Positions 26,241 to 35,522 of a stretch of DNA of 64,000 bases are shown here, piece after piece. Origin of the DNA: CAZMZW01 sp963802275 (GTDB taxonomy: Bacteria; Chloroflexota; Anaerolineae; Anaerolineales; Anaerolineaceae); assembly GCA_963802275.1 (NCBI GenBank), contig CAWDIB010000004.1, positions 1-64,000 on the forward strand. The letters are read 5' to 3'. A program made the position numbers and the translations under genes. The stretch's first letter is position 1; every line of letters begins with the position of its first letter. The notes under the pieces are model-generated. The model had not been told where the DNA came from and searched no databases. It saw only the letters and a list, made by a program, of their open reading frames with translations.

Positions 26241-28074
26241 ATGTGCGGCATCATCGGATATTTGGGGCCCCAGGAGGCCATGCCCATCATCCTGGACGGG
26301 CTGAAACGGCTGGAGTACCGGGGCTACGACTCGGCGGGGATGGCGGTGCTCACCGATCAGGGGCTGGCCATCCGCCGCAGCGTCGGGAAACTGGCGGAAC
26401 TGGATAAATTACTGCAAAAAGAGCCCCTCCACGGCCAGGTGGGCATCGGCCACACCCGCTGGGCCACGCACGGGCGCCCCTCCGAGACCAACGCCCATCC
26501 CCACCGGGTCGGGCGACATCGCGGTGGTGCACAACGGCATCATCGAGAACTACCTGGAACTCAAGGCAGAGCTGATCAAGGCCGGTCACCGCTTTGCCTC
26601 GGAGACAGACACGGAGATCGTCTCCCACCTCATCGTCAAGCACCTGGAGCAGGGGGCGCCGTATCTGGCGGCGGTGCAGCGGACCATCGACGAGATCCAG
26701 GGTTCCTACGCCCTGGCCATCGTCAACGCCCACGAGCCCCGCATGCTGGTGGCGGCCCGGAAGGAAAGCCCGCTGATCCTGGGGCTGGGGGACGGCGAAT
26801 ACTTTCTGGCCTCGGACATTCCCGCCATCCTGCCCTACACCCGCCGGGTGATTTTTCTGGAAGACCATGACTTCGTGGTGGTGCGGGACGGGGAGTTTTA
26901 CCTGTTGGACCAAGAAGGGCGGCGCATCGAGCGCCCGGAGCACACCATCACCTGGAGTCCGGCCATGGCGGAGAAGGCCGGCTACAAACATTTCATGCAG
27001 AAAGAGATCTTTGAGCAGCCCCGGGCCCTGATTGACACCTTTAGGGGGCGCATCGACCCCGACCTGGGGGAAGTGATGCTCAAGGAGGTCGTCCTCCCTG
27101 ACGAGAAGCTCAAGGAGATCCGCAAGATTTTTCTCCTGGCCTGCGGCACGTCGTTTCACGCCGCCATGGTGGGCAAAACCCTGATAGAAAACCTCTGCCG
27201 CATCCCGGTGGAGGTGGACCTGGGCTCCGAGTTCCGCTACCGGGACCCCCTGGTGGACCGGCACACCCTGCTCATCCCCATTTCCCAGTCCGGGCGAGAC
27301 CGCGGACACCCGGGCCGGGCTCAAGACCGGCAAGGAGCTGGGGGCCAAGACCCTGGCCATTTGTCAACGCGGTGGGCTCCAGCATCGCCCGGGAGGCCGA
27401 CGCGGTGCTCTACACCCACGCCGGGCCGGAGATCGGGGTGGCCTCCACCAAGGCCTTTACCACCCAGCTGGTGGCCCTCTATCTCATCGCCCTGTATCTG
27501 GCCCAGCGCTTGGGGAGGCTCGACCGCGACGAGATGCGGCGGCGGCTGACGGAGCTGCTCAAGCTGCCCACCTGGGTCCAGGAGACGTCTGGACCTGGAG
27601 GCGGAGATCCGGGAAACCGGCCGCCGGTACATGAACGCCCAGAATTTTCTCTACCTGGGCCGGGGCATCCATTACCCCATCGCCCTGGAAGGGGCGCTGA
27701 AACTCAAGGAGATTTCCTATATCCACGCCGAAGGCTACGCCGCCGGGGAGATGAAGCACGGCCCCATCGCCCTCATCGACGAAAACCTGCCGGTGCTGGT
27801 GCTGGCGCCCCGGAGCCCGGTGCTGGAGAAGGTCCAGGGCAATATCGAGGAGGTGGCGGCCCGGGGCGGGCGGCTCATCGCCCTCACCGAGGCGGACAAT
27901 TTTCAGGTGCGGAGCCGGGTGGAGAGCGTCATCACCGTGCCGGCGGTGCCCCTGGAACTGTCACCCATCGTCCTGGTGACGCCCCTGCAGATGCTGGCCT
28001 ACCATATCGCCGACCTCAGGGGCACCGACGTGGACCAGCCCCGGAACCTGGCCAAGAGCGTGACGGTGGAGTAA
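26241..28074 (+). CDS. glmS: Glutamine-fructose-6-phosphate aminotransferase, four frameshifts
   Basis: It makes glucosamine-6-phosphate from fructose-6-phosphate and glutamine. The N-terminal glutaminase starts MCGIIGYLG with nucleophile Cys2. Four extra bases lie near 26511, 27292, 27354 and 27592. Corrected, the frames join as HRVGDIAVVHNGIIENY, ISQSGETADTRAGLKTG, LAIVNAVGSSIAREAD and VQETLDLEAEIRETGRR, all matching the two SIS isomerase domains. It ends in DQPRNLAKSVTVE, the conserved GlmS tail. Corrected length is 609 residues, exactly that of the E. coli enzyme, which strongly supports sequencing error over gene decay. Confidence 0.93.
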
Positions 28075-28258
28075 GGAGATCTTGGGTGAGGGGGCTAAGG
28101 GCGAAAGCCCTTACCCCCTCCCCCAAACCCCCACCCCCAATCCCGTAAGTGTAATAATAGGACGAATAAAATAGAACCGGAGGCTACGATTTATTCGGTG
28201 GCCTTAACGGGGTTGGGGAGAGGGGGGCAGTTGCGAACGACTGTCTGGCCCCGCCACA
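28075..28258. other. Non-coding spacer downstream of glmS
   Basis: Contains a CTAAGGGCGAAAGCCCTTAC hairpin (28095-28114) followed by a C-rich low-complexity stretch. The hairpin may act as a terminator, although a T run is missing. No gene is seen. Confidence 0.4.
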
Positions 28259-28543
28259 TTACGGCTTTACCAGGGCGAAGCGGGGCCGGCTGATGGATTG
28301 GTGCTGGCAGATGGGGCAGCGGCTGGGGCGGGTGAGGCGGTCACGTTTCTTGAAGGCAAAGCCGCAGCTTTTGCACACCGCCGGGGTGATGCGGAACCGC
28401 AGGCCGGTGCCCGGGGCCCGGGCCAGATGAGACAGGTGGTCCAAGACCTCTTTTTCCGACAGGGACAGGAATTGGGACAGTTCCAGGCTGGAGTAGGGCT
28501 GTTCAGCCAGGAGTTCTTTCATGGTCTGGCGCGGGGTGCTCAA
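28259..28543 (-). CDS. Predicted transcriptional regulator, winged helix plus zinc ribbon
   Basis: A 94-residue protein. The N-terminal half (MKELLAEQPYSSLELSQFLS, then LSEKEVLDHLSHL) reads as a winged helix-turn-helix. The C-terminal half has two cysteine pairs (CKSCGF near 57-60 and CPICQ near 76-79) forming a rubredoxin-like zinc ribbon. This domain pair matches the small 'HTH fused to Zn-ribbon' regulators (COG3357 type). The target genes are unknown. It is convergent with glmS and divergent from the ketopantoate reductase gene. Confidence 0.75.
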   Translation of the reverse strand: MSTPRQTMKELLAEQPYSSLELSQFLSLSEKEVLDHLSHLARAPGTGLRFRITPAVCKSCGFAFKKRDRLTRPSRCPICQHQSISRPRFALVKP

Positions 28544-28621
28544 CGGGATTCCTTGACGGCAGAAATCGTTTTTTCATCATTATAATCACAAACCTTTGAA
28601 CGACGCAGGACAAATTTCCCC

Positions 28622-29560
28622 ATGCGTTATTTGGTTATGGGCGCCGGGGCCCTGGGTTCGGTCTTCGGCGGACTCTTGCAGCTGAGCGGGCAAAAGGTGG
28701 CCTTTATCGGCCGGGGGCACCACTTCGAGGCCATCACCACCCGGGGTTTGACCATCGACGGCATCTGGGGGGAATTTCCCGTGGGGCCGGTGGCGCCCCC
28801 GGAGCCGGCCGGGGTCTACGACGTGGTGCTCCTCTGCGTCAAGTCGTTCCACACCCGGGAGGCCTGCCGCCGGGTCAAGGACCGGCTGGCTCCCCAGGGA
28901 GTCGTGGTCTCGGTGCAAAACGGCCTGGGCAACCTGGAAATCATCGCCGGGGAGTTCGGCCCGGAGCGGACCGTGGGGGCCAGGGTCATCTTCGGGGCGC
29001 AAATCATGCGTCCCGGTCTGGCCCGGGTGACTGTCTATGCCGAGCCGGTCCTGGTGGGGGCCATGGACCCGGAGTTCCCCCAGCCGGTCCTGGCCCGGGT
29101 GGCGGCCGATCTCAACCGGGCCGGCATCCCCACCCGGGAGGTGGACAATATCCTCACGCACCTGTGGGGCAAGGTGCTGTACAACTGTGCCCTGAACCCC
29201 CTGGGGGCCATCCTCGGGGTACCCTACGGGGCCCTGGGGGAGAACCCCCAGACCCGGGACCTCATGCGGCTGATTATCGAAGAGGTTTACCGGGTGGCGG
29301 CGGCCAAAGGCATCCCCATGGTTTATGCCGACGTTGCGGCCTACTGGAAGGTTTTTGTGGAGGACCTGGTGCCGGCTACCGCGGGGCACTGGCCCTCCAT
29401 GTGGCAGGATGTGCAGGCCGGCCGCCGCACCGAAATCGAGGCCATGAACGGGGCCATCTGCCGGTACGGCGCCGCCCTGGGCGTGGCCACCCCCTATAAT
29501 GACGCCATCAGCCGGTTGGTGCGGTTTCTGGAGGCCGCCGGCCGGCCTCTCCCCGAATAG
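28622..29560 (+). CDS. panE: 2-dehydropantoate 2-reductase
   Basis: A 312-residue NADPH-dependent reductase of the ApbA/PanE family, making pantoate for coenzyme A. The N-terminal Rossmann motif GAGALG is at residues 8-13. Further family blocks are LLCVKSFHTREACR, QNGLGNLE, HLWGKVLYNCALNPLGAILG (with the catalytic-region Lys and Asn) and MWQDVQAGRRTEIEAMNGAI. Length fits. The family also contains paralogues with other substrates, so the substrate is inferred. Confidence 0.88.
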   Translation: MRYLVMGAGALGSVFGGLLQLSGQKVAFIGRGHHFEAITTRGLTIDGIWGEFPVGPVAPPEPAGVYDVVLLCVKSFHTREACRRVKDRLAPQGVVVSVQNGLGNLEIIAGEFGPERTVGARVIFGAQIMRPGLARVTVYAEPVLVGAMDPEFPQPVLARVAADLNRAGIPTREVDNILTHLWGKVLYNCALNPLGAILGVPYGALGENPQTRDLMRLIIEEVYRVAAAKGIPMVYADVAAYWKVFVEDLVPATAGHWPSMWQDVQAGRRTEIEAMNGAICRYGAALGVATPYNDAISRLVRFLEAAGRPLPE

Positions 29561-29630
29561 ACGTAGCGGCTCAGGATGACAAAATAGTTTTTAGCAGATA
29601 TTTAAGCTTGTTACGAGTGCTCTCCCGGCG

Positions 29631-29765
29631 GTCTCATACCAACGATCATTTCCTTACGGACACAACGAAGCATGAAAAAATGGCTGTTGTTGGTGGGGCG
29701 GCCGTCCCTGGCCGCCTCTGGCGGGCGGGCACGGAGGCCCGCCCCACCGGGGTCTTTTCATATAA
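29631..29765 (+). repeat. Dispersed 135-145 bp repeat, copy 1
   Basis: Runs from GTCTCATACCAACGATCATT to TTTTCATATAA. An inverted copy is at 38594-38738, with about 10 extra bases in one place. The centre holds GCCTCTGGCGGGCGG palindromic matter. It encodes no credible protein. The rest of the gap (29561-30018) carries another palindrome, CGCAGGC...GCCTGCG, near 29801, and an AT-rich stretch before the next gene. Confidence 0.8.
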
Positions 29766-30018
29766 AAGTTGCACTCGATGCACAATTTTGGTAGTCGCAG
29801 GCTTCAGCCTGCGACTGCACAGGCGAGACGCCTGTGCCACCGATTGATTGCGAATCGGTCTCAGGCTGGGAACCAACTTTTATTTGGCTTATGGTTCGAA
29901 GGGGATTATAATTACGACCAGGAGATGTGCTTGTGGAATAACTTTAAAAGAGGGTATATCATCATTAAATGTTAATCTAATTTAATTAAAGTAATATGTG
30001 TTGGTTAATGGAGGTATT

Positions 30019-30201
30019 ATGCCAAGGAATAGGCAAAAACCCGTATGCCCCATTTGCGGCAAGGGTGTTATCGAGCGCAAACGCAGAAGACTCTGGATGC
30101 GCGTGGTTCCCGGCACCCGGCATTATTTGTGCGACTGGTGTTCGGCGCGGTATCTGACCATTTACGGCCGGGCCATCAGGTTGACGCACCTGAGCAGATG
30201 A
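30019..30201 (+). CDS. 60-residue zinc-ribbon protein of unknown function
   Basis: Starts MPRNRQKPVCPICGKGVIER and ends GRAIRLTHLSR. Two cysteine pairs (CPIC near 10-13 and CDWC near 38-41) are spaced as in a zinc ribbon, with a basic linker (RKRRRLWMRVV). GGAGG lies 7 bases upstream of the ATG. No specific family is recognised; DNA or RNA binding is possible. Confidence 0.6.
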   Translation: MPRNRQKPVCPICGKGVIERKRRRLWMRVVPGTRHYLCDWCSARYLTIYGRAIRLTHLSR

Positions 30202-30283
30202 GGGAAGCTGCGGTTTGGTTTTACCCCCGGAGCAAGGGAGGGAAGGGACGGGCCTGTCCCGCCCCCGGCGCTGATCCCTGCGC

Positions 30284-30811
30284 CTACTTGACGATGACGC
30301 CACAGGCGATCCGGGGGCCGGCGTTGCCGGCGGGATCGGTGACATGGTCATCCGGGCCGGCGTGCATCACCAGGGAAGTCCCCCCCGGCCGGATCAGCGA
30401 ATTGTTCTGCCCCTCCTTCAACGTCACCAACTTTGCCATCACCCTCCGGTCGACCTTGCCGTCCGGGCCCACCGTGATGTTGGGCAGGTCCCCGGCGTGG
30501 GGCCCCGCCGGGTTCTTCAGGCCATGCTGCTTGCCGTAGGGGTTAAAGTGGCCCCCGGCGGTCTGAAAACCCGGAGTGGCGCACACCCCTTTCTCGTGGA
30601 TGTGGAAGGCATGCTCCCCGGGCGGCAGATTCTCCAGCTTCAGGTAAATCTCGACTCCCTGGGGGGTTTCAACCAGGGTGGCAATTCCCACCCGTTGCCC
30701 CTGAGGATCCACCAGCGTGGCCGTGGCGTTGGGCGGCGGGCTCTCGCCGCAGGCCAGAACCAGGGCCAGGCTCAGCCCCAGGCCAATTCCTAAGATTTTC
30801 CGCAGCATCAT
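30284..30811 (-). CDS. sodC: Cu/Zn superoxide dismutase, lipoprotein
   Basis: A 175-residue periplasmic enzyme that dismutates superoxide. The signal ends in a lipobox (LVLAC, Cys21). Metal ligands are visible at His70 and His72 (HAFHIH), His88 (GGHFNP), His105 and Asp108 (HAGDLPN), and His150 (MHAGPDDH). The disulphide cysteines (Cys77 and Cys171 in RIACGVIVK) are present. Such an enzyme in a probable anaerobe suggests exposure to oxygen. A heptamer array lies just upstream of its start. Confidence 0.93.
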   Translation of the reverse strand: MMLRKILGIGLGLSLALVLACGESPPPNATATLVDPQGQRVGIATLVETPQGVEIYLKLENLPPGEHAFHIHEKGVCATPGFQTAGGHFNPYGKQHGLKNPAGPHAGDLPNITVGPDGKVDRRVMAKLVTLKEGQNNSLIRPGGTSLVMHAGPDDHVTDPAGNAGPRIACGVIVK

Positions 30812-30827
30812 GGCACCCCTTGGTTTG

Positions 30828-30869
30828 TTGGTTCAAGGTTCAAGGTTCAAGGTTCAAAGTTCAAGGTTA
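30828..30869. repeat. Heptamer repeat array upstream of sodC
   Basis: Four or five nearly perfect GGTTCAA units (7 bases each) lie 15-60 bases upstream of the sodC start. Confidence 0.85.
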
Positions 30870-31171
30870 AAAATGACGGTGAGGCCGTGTTGCGGTGGAC
30901 GTATCCGGCGTGGGGCGTGAGGCGCGCCCTGCGGTTGCTGAAACACCTTTCTTATAAGACGTTGCCGTCATAAAGAAAATGGCGGCTTGGTGATTGCATC
31001 CCAGGCAGGGGCGGTTCCCGAACCGCCCCTACGATTCCTGCAATTACTGGTTTGGCGGAAATTTGGTATCAGGCCAATTACTGGTAAGGTAAAACCTCTC
31101 GGGAAAAAATCCATAGCTGGAGCAATTTTTGTGGATGATCGGGGGGCAGGTGGGCCCGCAAGAGCTTGTGC
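30870..31171. other. Non-coding spacer with palindromes
   Basis: Contains GGCGTGAGGCGCGCC near 30914 and AGGGGCGGTTCCCGAACCGC near 31008, the second related to elements at 4181 and 38525. No gene is seen. Confidence 0.5.
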
Positions 31172-31985
31172 TCAGCGGTGCAGCAGCCAGGGGCGGAGCA
31201 GGCTGGAGAGGAGGTAGCACAGGGCCAGGACCAGGACGATGGTGGCCCCGGAGGGAAAATCGATGCCGTAGGACAGGATGAGGCCGCCCAGGGCCGAGCC
31301 CACGGCCACGCCGGCGGAGACCCAGACCATGTGCCGCACCTGCTGGCTGAGGTTCTGGGCGATGGCCCCGGGAATCACCAGCAGGGCCGAAACCAGGATA
31401 ATGCCCACCAGATAGATGGTGACGATCACCACCAGGGCCATGAGCACCAGGAAGAGGTAGCGCAGGGCCCGGACCGGCACGCCGCTCACCCAGGCCATCT
31501 CCTCGTCGAAACTCAGGAAGACGAGTTCCTTGAAAAAGACCAGCGATCACGGCCAGCACCCCGACGGTGACGGCCAGGATTTGCCAGAGCTGCCGGGTGC
31601 CGATGGCCAGGATGTTGCCGAAGAGAAAGCCGAAGACATCGACGTTGTAGGCCCGGGAGAGGTGGAGAAAGACCAGGCCCAGGGCCATGGAGGCCGCGAA
31701 AAAGATGCCGATGGCGGTGTCTTCCTCCACCGCGGTGTGGGTTTGGGCCCACTCGATGAGCAGGGCCACCACCAGGGCGAAGCCGATGCCGGTCCACAGG
31801 GGATCGACCCCCACCAGGAACCCCAGGGCGACGCCGCCGAAGGCCGAGTGGGAGATGCCGACGCCGATGAAGGCCATGCGCCGGAGGACCACGAAGGTGG
31901 AGAGCACGCCGCACAGGAGGCTGACCAGCAGCCCCGCCACCAGGGCCCGCTGGAGAAATCCCAGGGTGAACAGGTCAATCATCAT
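31172..31985 (-). CDS. znuB: Zinc ABC transporter permease, one frameshift
   Basis: An integral membrane permease of the ABC-3 family with about eight hydrophobic segments. It starts MMIDLFTLGFLQRALVAGLL and has the conserved GVGISHSAFGGVALG. One extra base near 31545 shifts the frame. The next frame continues FFKELVFLSFDEEMAWVSG and keeps the ABC-3 block IYLVGIILVSALLVIPGAIA. Corrected length is 270 residues, as expected. It overlaps znuC by 11 bases and is the last gene of the zur-znuA-znuC-znuB operon. Confidence 0.9.
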
Positions 31986-32751
31986 GGGTTTTCACCACCC
32001 GGTGGGGGATTTCGCCGTGGAAGAGGTATTCCACCGAGCAGCCGAAGGCGCTCTCCAGGCCCAGGCGGCCGATGGGCGGGGGCTGATGGACGTGAATCCG
32101 CCGGTTGATGCAGACCACGTCGTCCATGTGGCGGGCCACGGCGCCGATGTCGTGGGAGACGATGAGGACGGTGAGATTGAGCCTGGCCTTGAGGGTGTTG
32201 ATCAGCTCAAAGATGTCGTCCTGCACGCAGGCGTCCAGGGAGACCGTGGGTTCGTCCAGCATGAGCAGCCGGGGTTCGACGCTCAGGGCCCGGGCGATGA
32301 AGACCCGCTGCTGCTCGCCGCCGGAGAGGTCGCCGATGAGCCGGTTTTCCAGGTGGAGGATGCCCAGGTCCGCCAGGCGGCTCCGGGCGATATCCCGGTC
32401 TTGCGGCCGGGGTCGCCGGCCGAGGCCGATGTGGCCGTAGCGGCCCATGAGCACCACGTCCAGGACGGTGACGGGAAAGCGGGGGTTGCCCAGGGGCCGC
32501 TGGGGGAGATACCCCACCATGTCGCCCCGGAGGCGGCCGGCCTCGGGGGGGGCGCCGAAGACCCGGACCTCACCCCGGGTGGGCCGGATCAACCCCAGGA
32601 CCACCTTGAGGAGGGTGCTTTTGCCGGCGCCGTTGGGGCCCAGGATGCCCACATAGCGCCCGGCCTCGATCTCCAGGTTGACGTCTTCCAGGATGGCGGC
32701 GCCGTTGTACTGCACCCAGACGTTCCGGAGGGTTAACGCGGCATCGGTCAT
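31975..32751 (-). CDS. znuC: Zinc ABC transporter ATP-binding protein
   Basis: A 258-residue ATPase driving metal import. Walker A is GPNGAGKST (about 38-46), the signature is LSGGEQQR and Walker B is LLMLDEP. The D-loop region reads SLDACVQDDIFEL, and the H-loop is IVSHDIGAVARHMDDVV. MTDAAL is taken as the start, 11 bases downstream of the znuA stop. A C-terminal extension ending HRVVKTHDD overlaps the permease gene. Confidence 0.92.
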   Translation of the reverse strand: MTDAALTLRNVWVQYNGAAILEDVNLEIEAGRYVGILGPNGAGKSTLLKVVLGLIRPTRGEVRVFGAPPEAGRLRGDMVGYLPQRPLGNPRFPVTVLDVVLMGRYGHIGLGRRPRPQDRDIARSRLADLGILHLENRLIGDLSGGEQQRVFIARALSVEPRLLMLDEPTVSLDACVQDDIFELINTLKARLNLTVLIVSHDIGAVARHMDDVVCINRRIHVHQPPPIGRLGLESAFGCSVEYLFHGEIPHRVVKTHDD

Positions 32752-32762
32752 GTGCCTTTCTT

Positions 32763-33765
32763 TCATTTCAGGGCCTGGTCCAGGGCCGCCAGGTTGGCGC
32801 GCATCAGGGCCAGGTAATCGGAGCCGTAAGGGGGCCGGCCACCCATGGGGTCCAGCATCAGGACCTTTACCCCGGCCTCCCGGGCGACCACATCCGCCAC
32901 CCGGGGGTTGAGCTGAGGCTCGGCGAACACCACCCTGATACCGGCCCGGCGGATAGAGGCCACCAGGTTCTGGAGATAGCGGGGGGTGGGCTCCCGGCCC
33001 GGCGCGGCCTCGATGACCCCGAGCTTCGTTGAGGCCGTAGCGCCGGGCGAAATAGGTGAAGCTCGGGTGAAAGGAGACGTAATCCCGCAGGCGCCAGGCC
33101 TGGGCATGCTGTTTGATCTCTTCGTCCAGGGCGGCGAGCCTGGCCAGATAATCCTTAAGATTGGCTTCGTATGCGGTCCGGTGGGCGGGGTCCGCCTGGA
33201 TGAAGGCGGCGGCGATCTGGCGGCAGATCTCCTGGGCCATCACCGGGTCCAGCCAGATGTGGGGATTGCCCGCCAGATGGCTGGCGTGGGTTTCTTCCCG
33301 AGGGGGAGGGGCACCGGGTTTAGGGGCCTGGGCGGCATCGTGGTCGTGGCGATGATCCCCCATGCCCAGGAGGGGGACGCCCCGGGCGGCTTCTACCACC
33401 ACCAGGCCCGACGGTCCCCGGGAGTGGAGCAACCTGGCGGCCCAGGGTTCCAGGCCGGCGCCGATATAAACGAAGACCCGGGCCTGGGTGGCCCTGGCCA
33501 TCAGCGAGGGGGCGGGCTCGAACATGTGGGGGCTGGCTCCGGGGGGGATGAGCACCTGGACCTGGACCAGGTCGCCGCCGATCTGGCGGCAGAAATCCCC
33601 CAGGGGCACGATGGTGGCGGCCACCGGCAGCGGGCCGGCGGAGGCCGTGGACCCGGGGGCCGCCAGGCCGGCCAGCAGACCGCAGGTGAGCATTGCCAGG
33701 AGGAACAGGACCTGGAGCGCGCCACTGGTGGCCCGGCGGGTTTTCAGACAACCCGGTTGCATCAT
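32763..33765 (-). CDS. znuA: Zinc ABC transporter substrate-binding protein, one frameshift
   Basis: Exported metal-binding protein with an N-terminal signal (LLAMLTCGLLAGLAAPGSTA). It has the cluster A-I motif VPLGDFCRQIGGDLVQVQVL, a His-rich loop (GDHRHDHDAAQ) typical of zinc rather than manganese binders, and HIWLDP. One extra G near 33030 shifts the frame; the next frame resumes KLGVIEAAPGREPTPRYL and ends ALDQALK. Corrected length is about 333 residues. The start is the ATG overlapping the zur stop as ATGA. Confidence 0.9.
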
Positions 33766-34193
33766 GAAATATCCCTGCATTTGTGACAGAGGCCTGCCAC
33801 TTTGATATCGATATGGTCCGCCCGGTTGCCCACGGGCCCCCGCAACTCCGTCCACATGGGCTGCAGGGCTACCGGTTCCAGGCATTGAACCTCCCGGCAG
33901 GCCTGGCACTGGAAGTGGGGATGGGGCGGGTGGTGCTCGCAGGCCAGTTCAAAGTGGCTGGCCCGGCCTCCCAGGGCGAGCTTGCGCACCATGCCCCGCC
34001 GGGTAAAGTCCTCCAGGATGCGGTAGACGGTGACTTTGTTCACCCGGCGGCGGGTCCGGATCAGGGCCAGGATCTCCTGGGTCCGGAGTGCCCCCGGGGC
34101 GTCGGCCAGGATCTCCAGGACCGCCAGGCGCACCGGGGTGGCCCGGAGGTTTTGCTGGGCCAGCCAGCCGGGGAAATTGCAATGATCACTCAT
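33762..34193 (-). CDS. zur: Fur-family regulator, probable zinc-uptake repressor
   Basis: A 143-residue Fur-family protein. The winged helix includes LRATPVRLAVLEILADAPGA and VNKVTVYRILEDFTRRGMV. Metal sites include HFQCQACREVQC and the C-terminal CHKC, the structural zinc cysteines. The zinc assignment is inferred from its position as first gene of the znu operon, whose expression it presumably represses when zinc is ample. A candidate operator overlaps the promoter just upstream. Confidence 0.88.
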   Translation of the reverse strand: MSDHCNFPGWLAQQNLRATPVRLAVLEILADAPGALRTQEILALIRTRRRVNKVTVYRILEDFTRRGMVRKLALGGRASHFELACEHHPPHPHFQCQACREVQCLEPVALQPMWTELRGPVGNRADHIDIKVAGLCHKCRDIS

Positions 34194-34200
34194 GGGAAAT

Positions 34201-34229
34201 CTTATACGCTAAAAACAACTCAGTTGCAA
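34201..34229 (-). promoter_or_regulatory. zur-znu promoter with candidate Zur operator
   Basis: On the minus strand TTGCAA (-35), a 17-base spacer and TATAAG (-10) lie just upstream of zur. The perfect dyad CAACT-G-AGTTG (34216-34226) covers the -35/spacer region, the expected place for a repressor. Confidence 0.6.
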
Positions 34230-34321
34230 GTGGATTGGGAGGAGGGTTTCGGCGTTCGGGCCGCCATAACTTACTAAAATATAACAGTAAATTAATAACC
34301 CTGAAAAGCAGAGTGTTTTTT

Positions 34322-34349
34322 GCACAGGCTGGAAAGCCTGTGCCACCAA
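34322..34349. repeat. Palindrome GCACAGGCTGGAAAGCCTGTGC
   Basis: A perfect stem (GCACAGGCT/AGCCTGTGC family) followed by CACCA. Related palindromes are near 12285, 29811 and 38289. Confidence 0.7.
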
Positions 34350-34457
34350 GTTTTTTTGCTGTCTGGGGCACTATCCGGGTTAGGGGCATCCCCGGTTTTT
34401 AGGGGAGCGGTTGTGGGCCTGGGGCGAGTTCGGGGGCGGTGGTGAGGCGGATGGGCG

Positions 34458-35123
34458 TCAACCCCGGGAGTTGAGGGTCCGGCCGGCGAATTTCAGGGGG
34501 GGGTGGGGCGGCAGCCCTTCGTCGCCGGCGGCTGGCGGGGGCGCGGCCGCAGCCGGGGCGATGCAGCCCATGGCCTCAAGGCCCCGGAGAATACGGGCCA
34601 GGCTGGCCTCGGGGTCCTCGGCGTTGGTCGTGACTTCGATATCCGGCTGCAACGGGGGCTCGAAGACGTCGCCGATGCCGGTAAAATGGAGGATCTCCCC
34701 GGCCAGGGCCTTGCGGTAGAGGCCTTTGGGGTCGCGGCTGATGCAGACTTCCAGGGGGCAGTTGAGATAGACTTCCACGTAGTCGCCGATGAGGGCCCGG
34801 ATCTCTTCCCGGATGGTGTGGTAGGGACAGATGGCCGCGACGATGGTCACCACCTGGCGGCGGACCAGGGATTGGGCCAGGCCGGCTATCCGCCTCAGGT
34901 TGGTGGCCCGGTCGGCCGGGGAGAACCCCAGGCCTTTGCTCAGGGTGGAGCGGACCACATCACCGTCCAGGATTTCCACGGTGAAGCCGCGCTGGGCCAG
35001 GGCCTGTCCCAGGAGTTGGGCCAGGGTGGTTTTTCCGGAGGCGCTCAACCCCATTAACCAGACGCAAAACGCCCCATTCCCGGCCGGCGATTTTTCCGCA
35101 CCATCCCCCGACGCAGTGTGCAA
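34458..35123 (-). CDS. cysC: Adenylyl-sulfate (APS) kinase
   Basis: A 221-residue kinase that phosphorylates APS to PAPS. The P-loop is GLSASGKTT (residues 25-33), where most homologues have GLSGSGKST. LDGDVVRSTLSKGLGFS, DRATNLRRIAGLA and the CISRDPKGLYRKALAGEI region are conserved. A proline/alanine-rich tail of about 40 residues follows the domain. The start is TTG with GGAGG 10 bases upstream. It is a single gene, not part of an assimilation operon, which suggests PAPS for sulfation rather than reduction; that is inference. Confidence 0.9.
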   Translation of the reverse strand: MHTASGDGAEKSPAGNGAFCVWLMGLSASGKTTLAQLLGQALAQRGFTVEILDGDVVRSTLSKGLGFSPADRATNLRRIAGLAQSLVRRQVVTIVAAICPYHTIREEIRALIGDYVEVYLNCPLEVCISRDPKGLYRKALAGEILHFTGIGDVFEPPLQPDIEVTTNAEDPEASLARILRGLEAMGCIAPAAAAPPPAAGDEGLPPHPPLKFAGRTLNSRG

Positions 35124-35495
35124 AACGGCTGTTCCTCCCTCTTGTCAAGAAATCGGGCCTGGCCCCGGCAGGGGGAGCGGCGAAGCCCCAGGCGCCTCAG
35201 TCTTCCTATTATAAGCCTGTAAGGTTCGGGAAGAAAGCTTAAAAAGACTCTGCCGGCGCCGGATGGGTAAGGATAGAAGGCGCCGTAAACGTGATACTTC
35301 CACTTTTTATGCCGAGGTTAATCCGGAACAAAAAATTGAATTCCGGGATTATTTTTAATAATTGCAGTTAATACAACAAGTTAATTAATGTAAACTATTT
35401 CACTAAAGAGCTAAAGTATAATTTATTGAACCAGGGGAAAAAGCCGTAAACATAAAACCTATTGAAAAATAAAGGGAAAATTGATTTTGGCTTAG
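35124..35495. other. Non-coding AT-rich spacer upstream of the sigma-54 promoter
   Basis: GC drops strongly after 35320. No gene is seen. The AT-rich stretch ends at the GG-N10-GC element and may hold activator or IHF sites. Confidence 0.45.
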
Positions 35496-35512
35496 TTGGC
35501 ATGGTTACTGCA
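35496..35512 (+). promoter_or_regulatory. Sigma-54-type promoter
   Basis: TTGGCATGGTTACTGCA has GG (35498-35499) and GC (35510-35511) exactly 10 bases apart and agrees with the TTGGCAC-N5-TTGCA consensus except at two positions. Confidence 0.55.
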
Positions 35513-35522
35513 TAAAACATTG

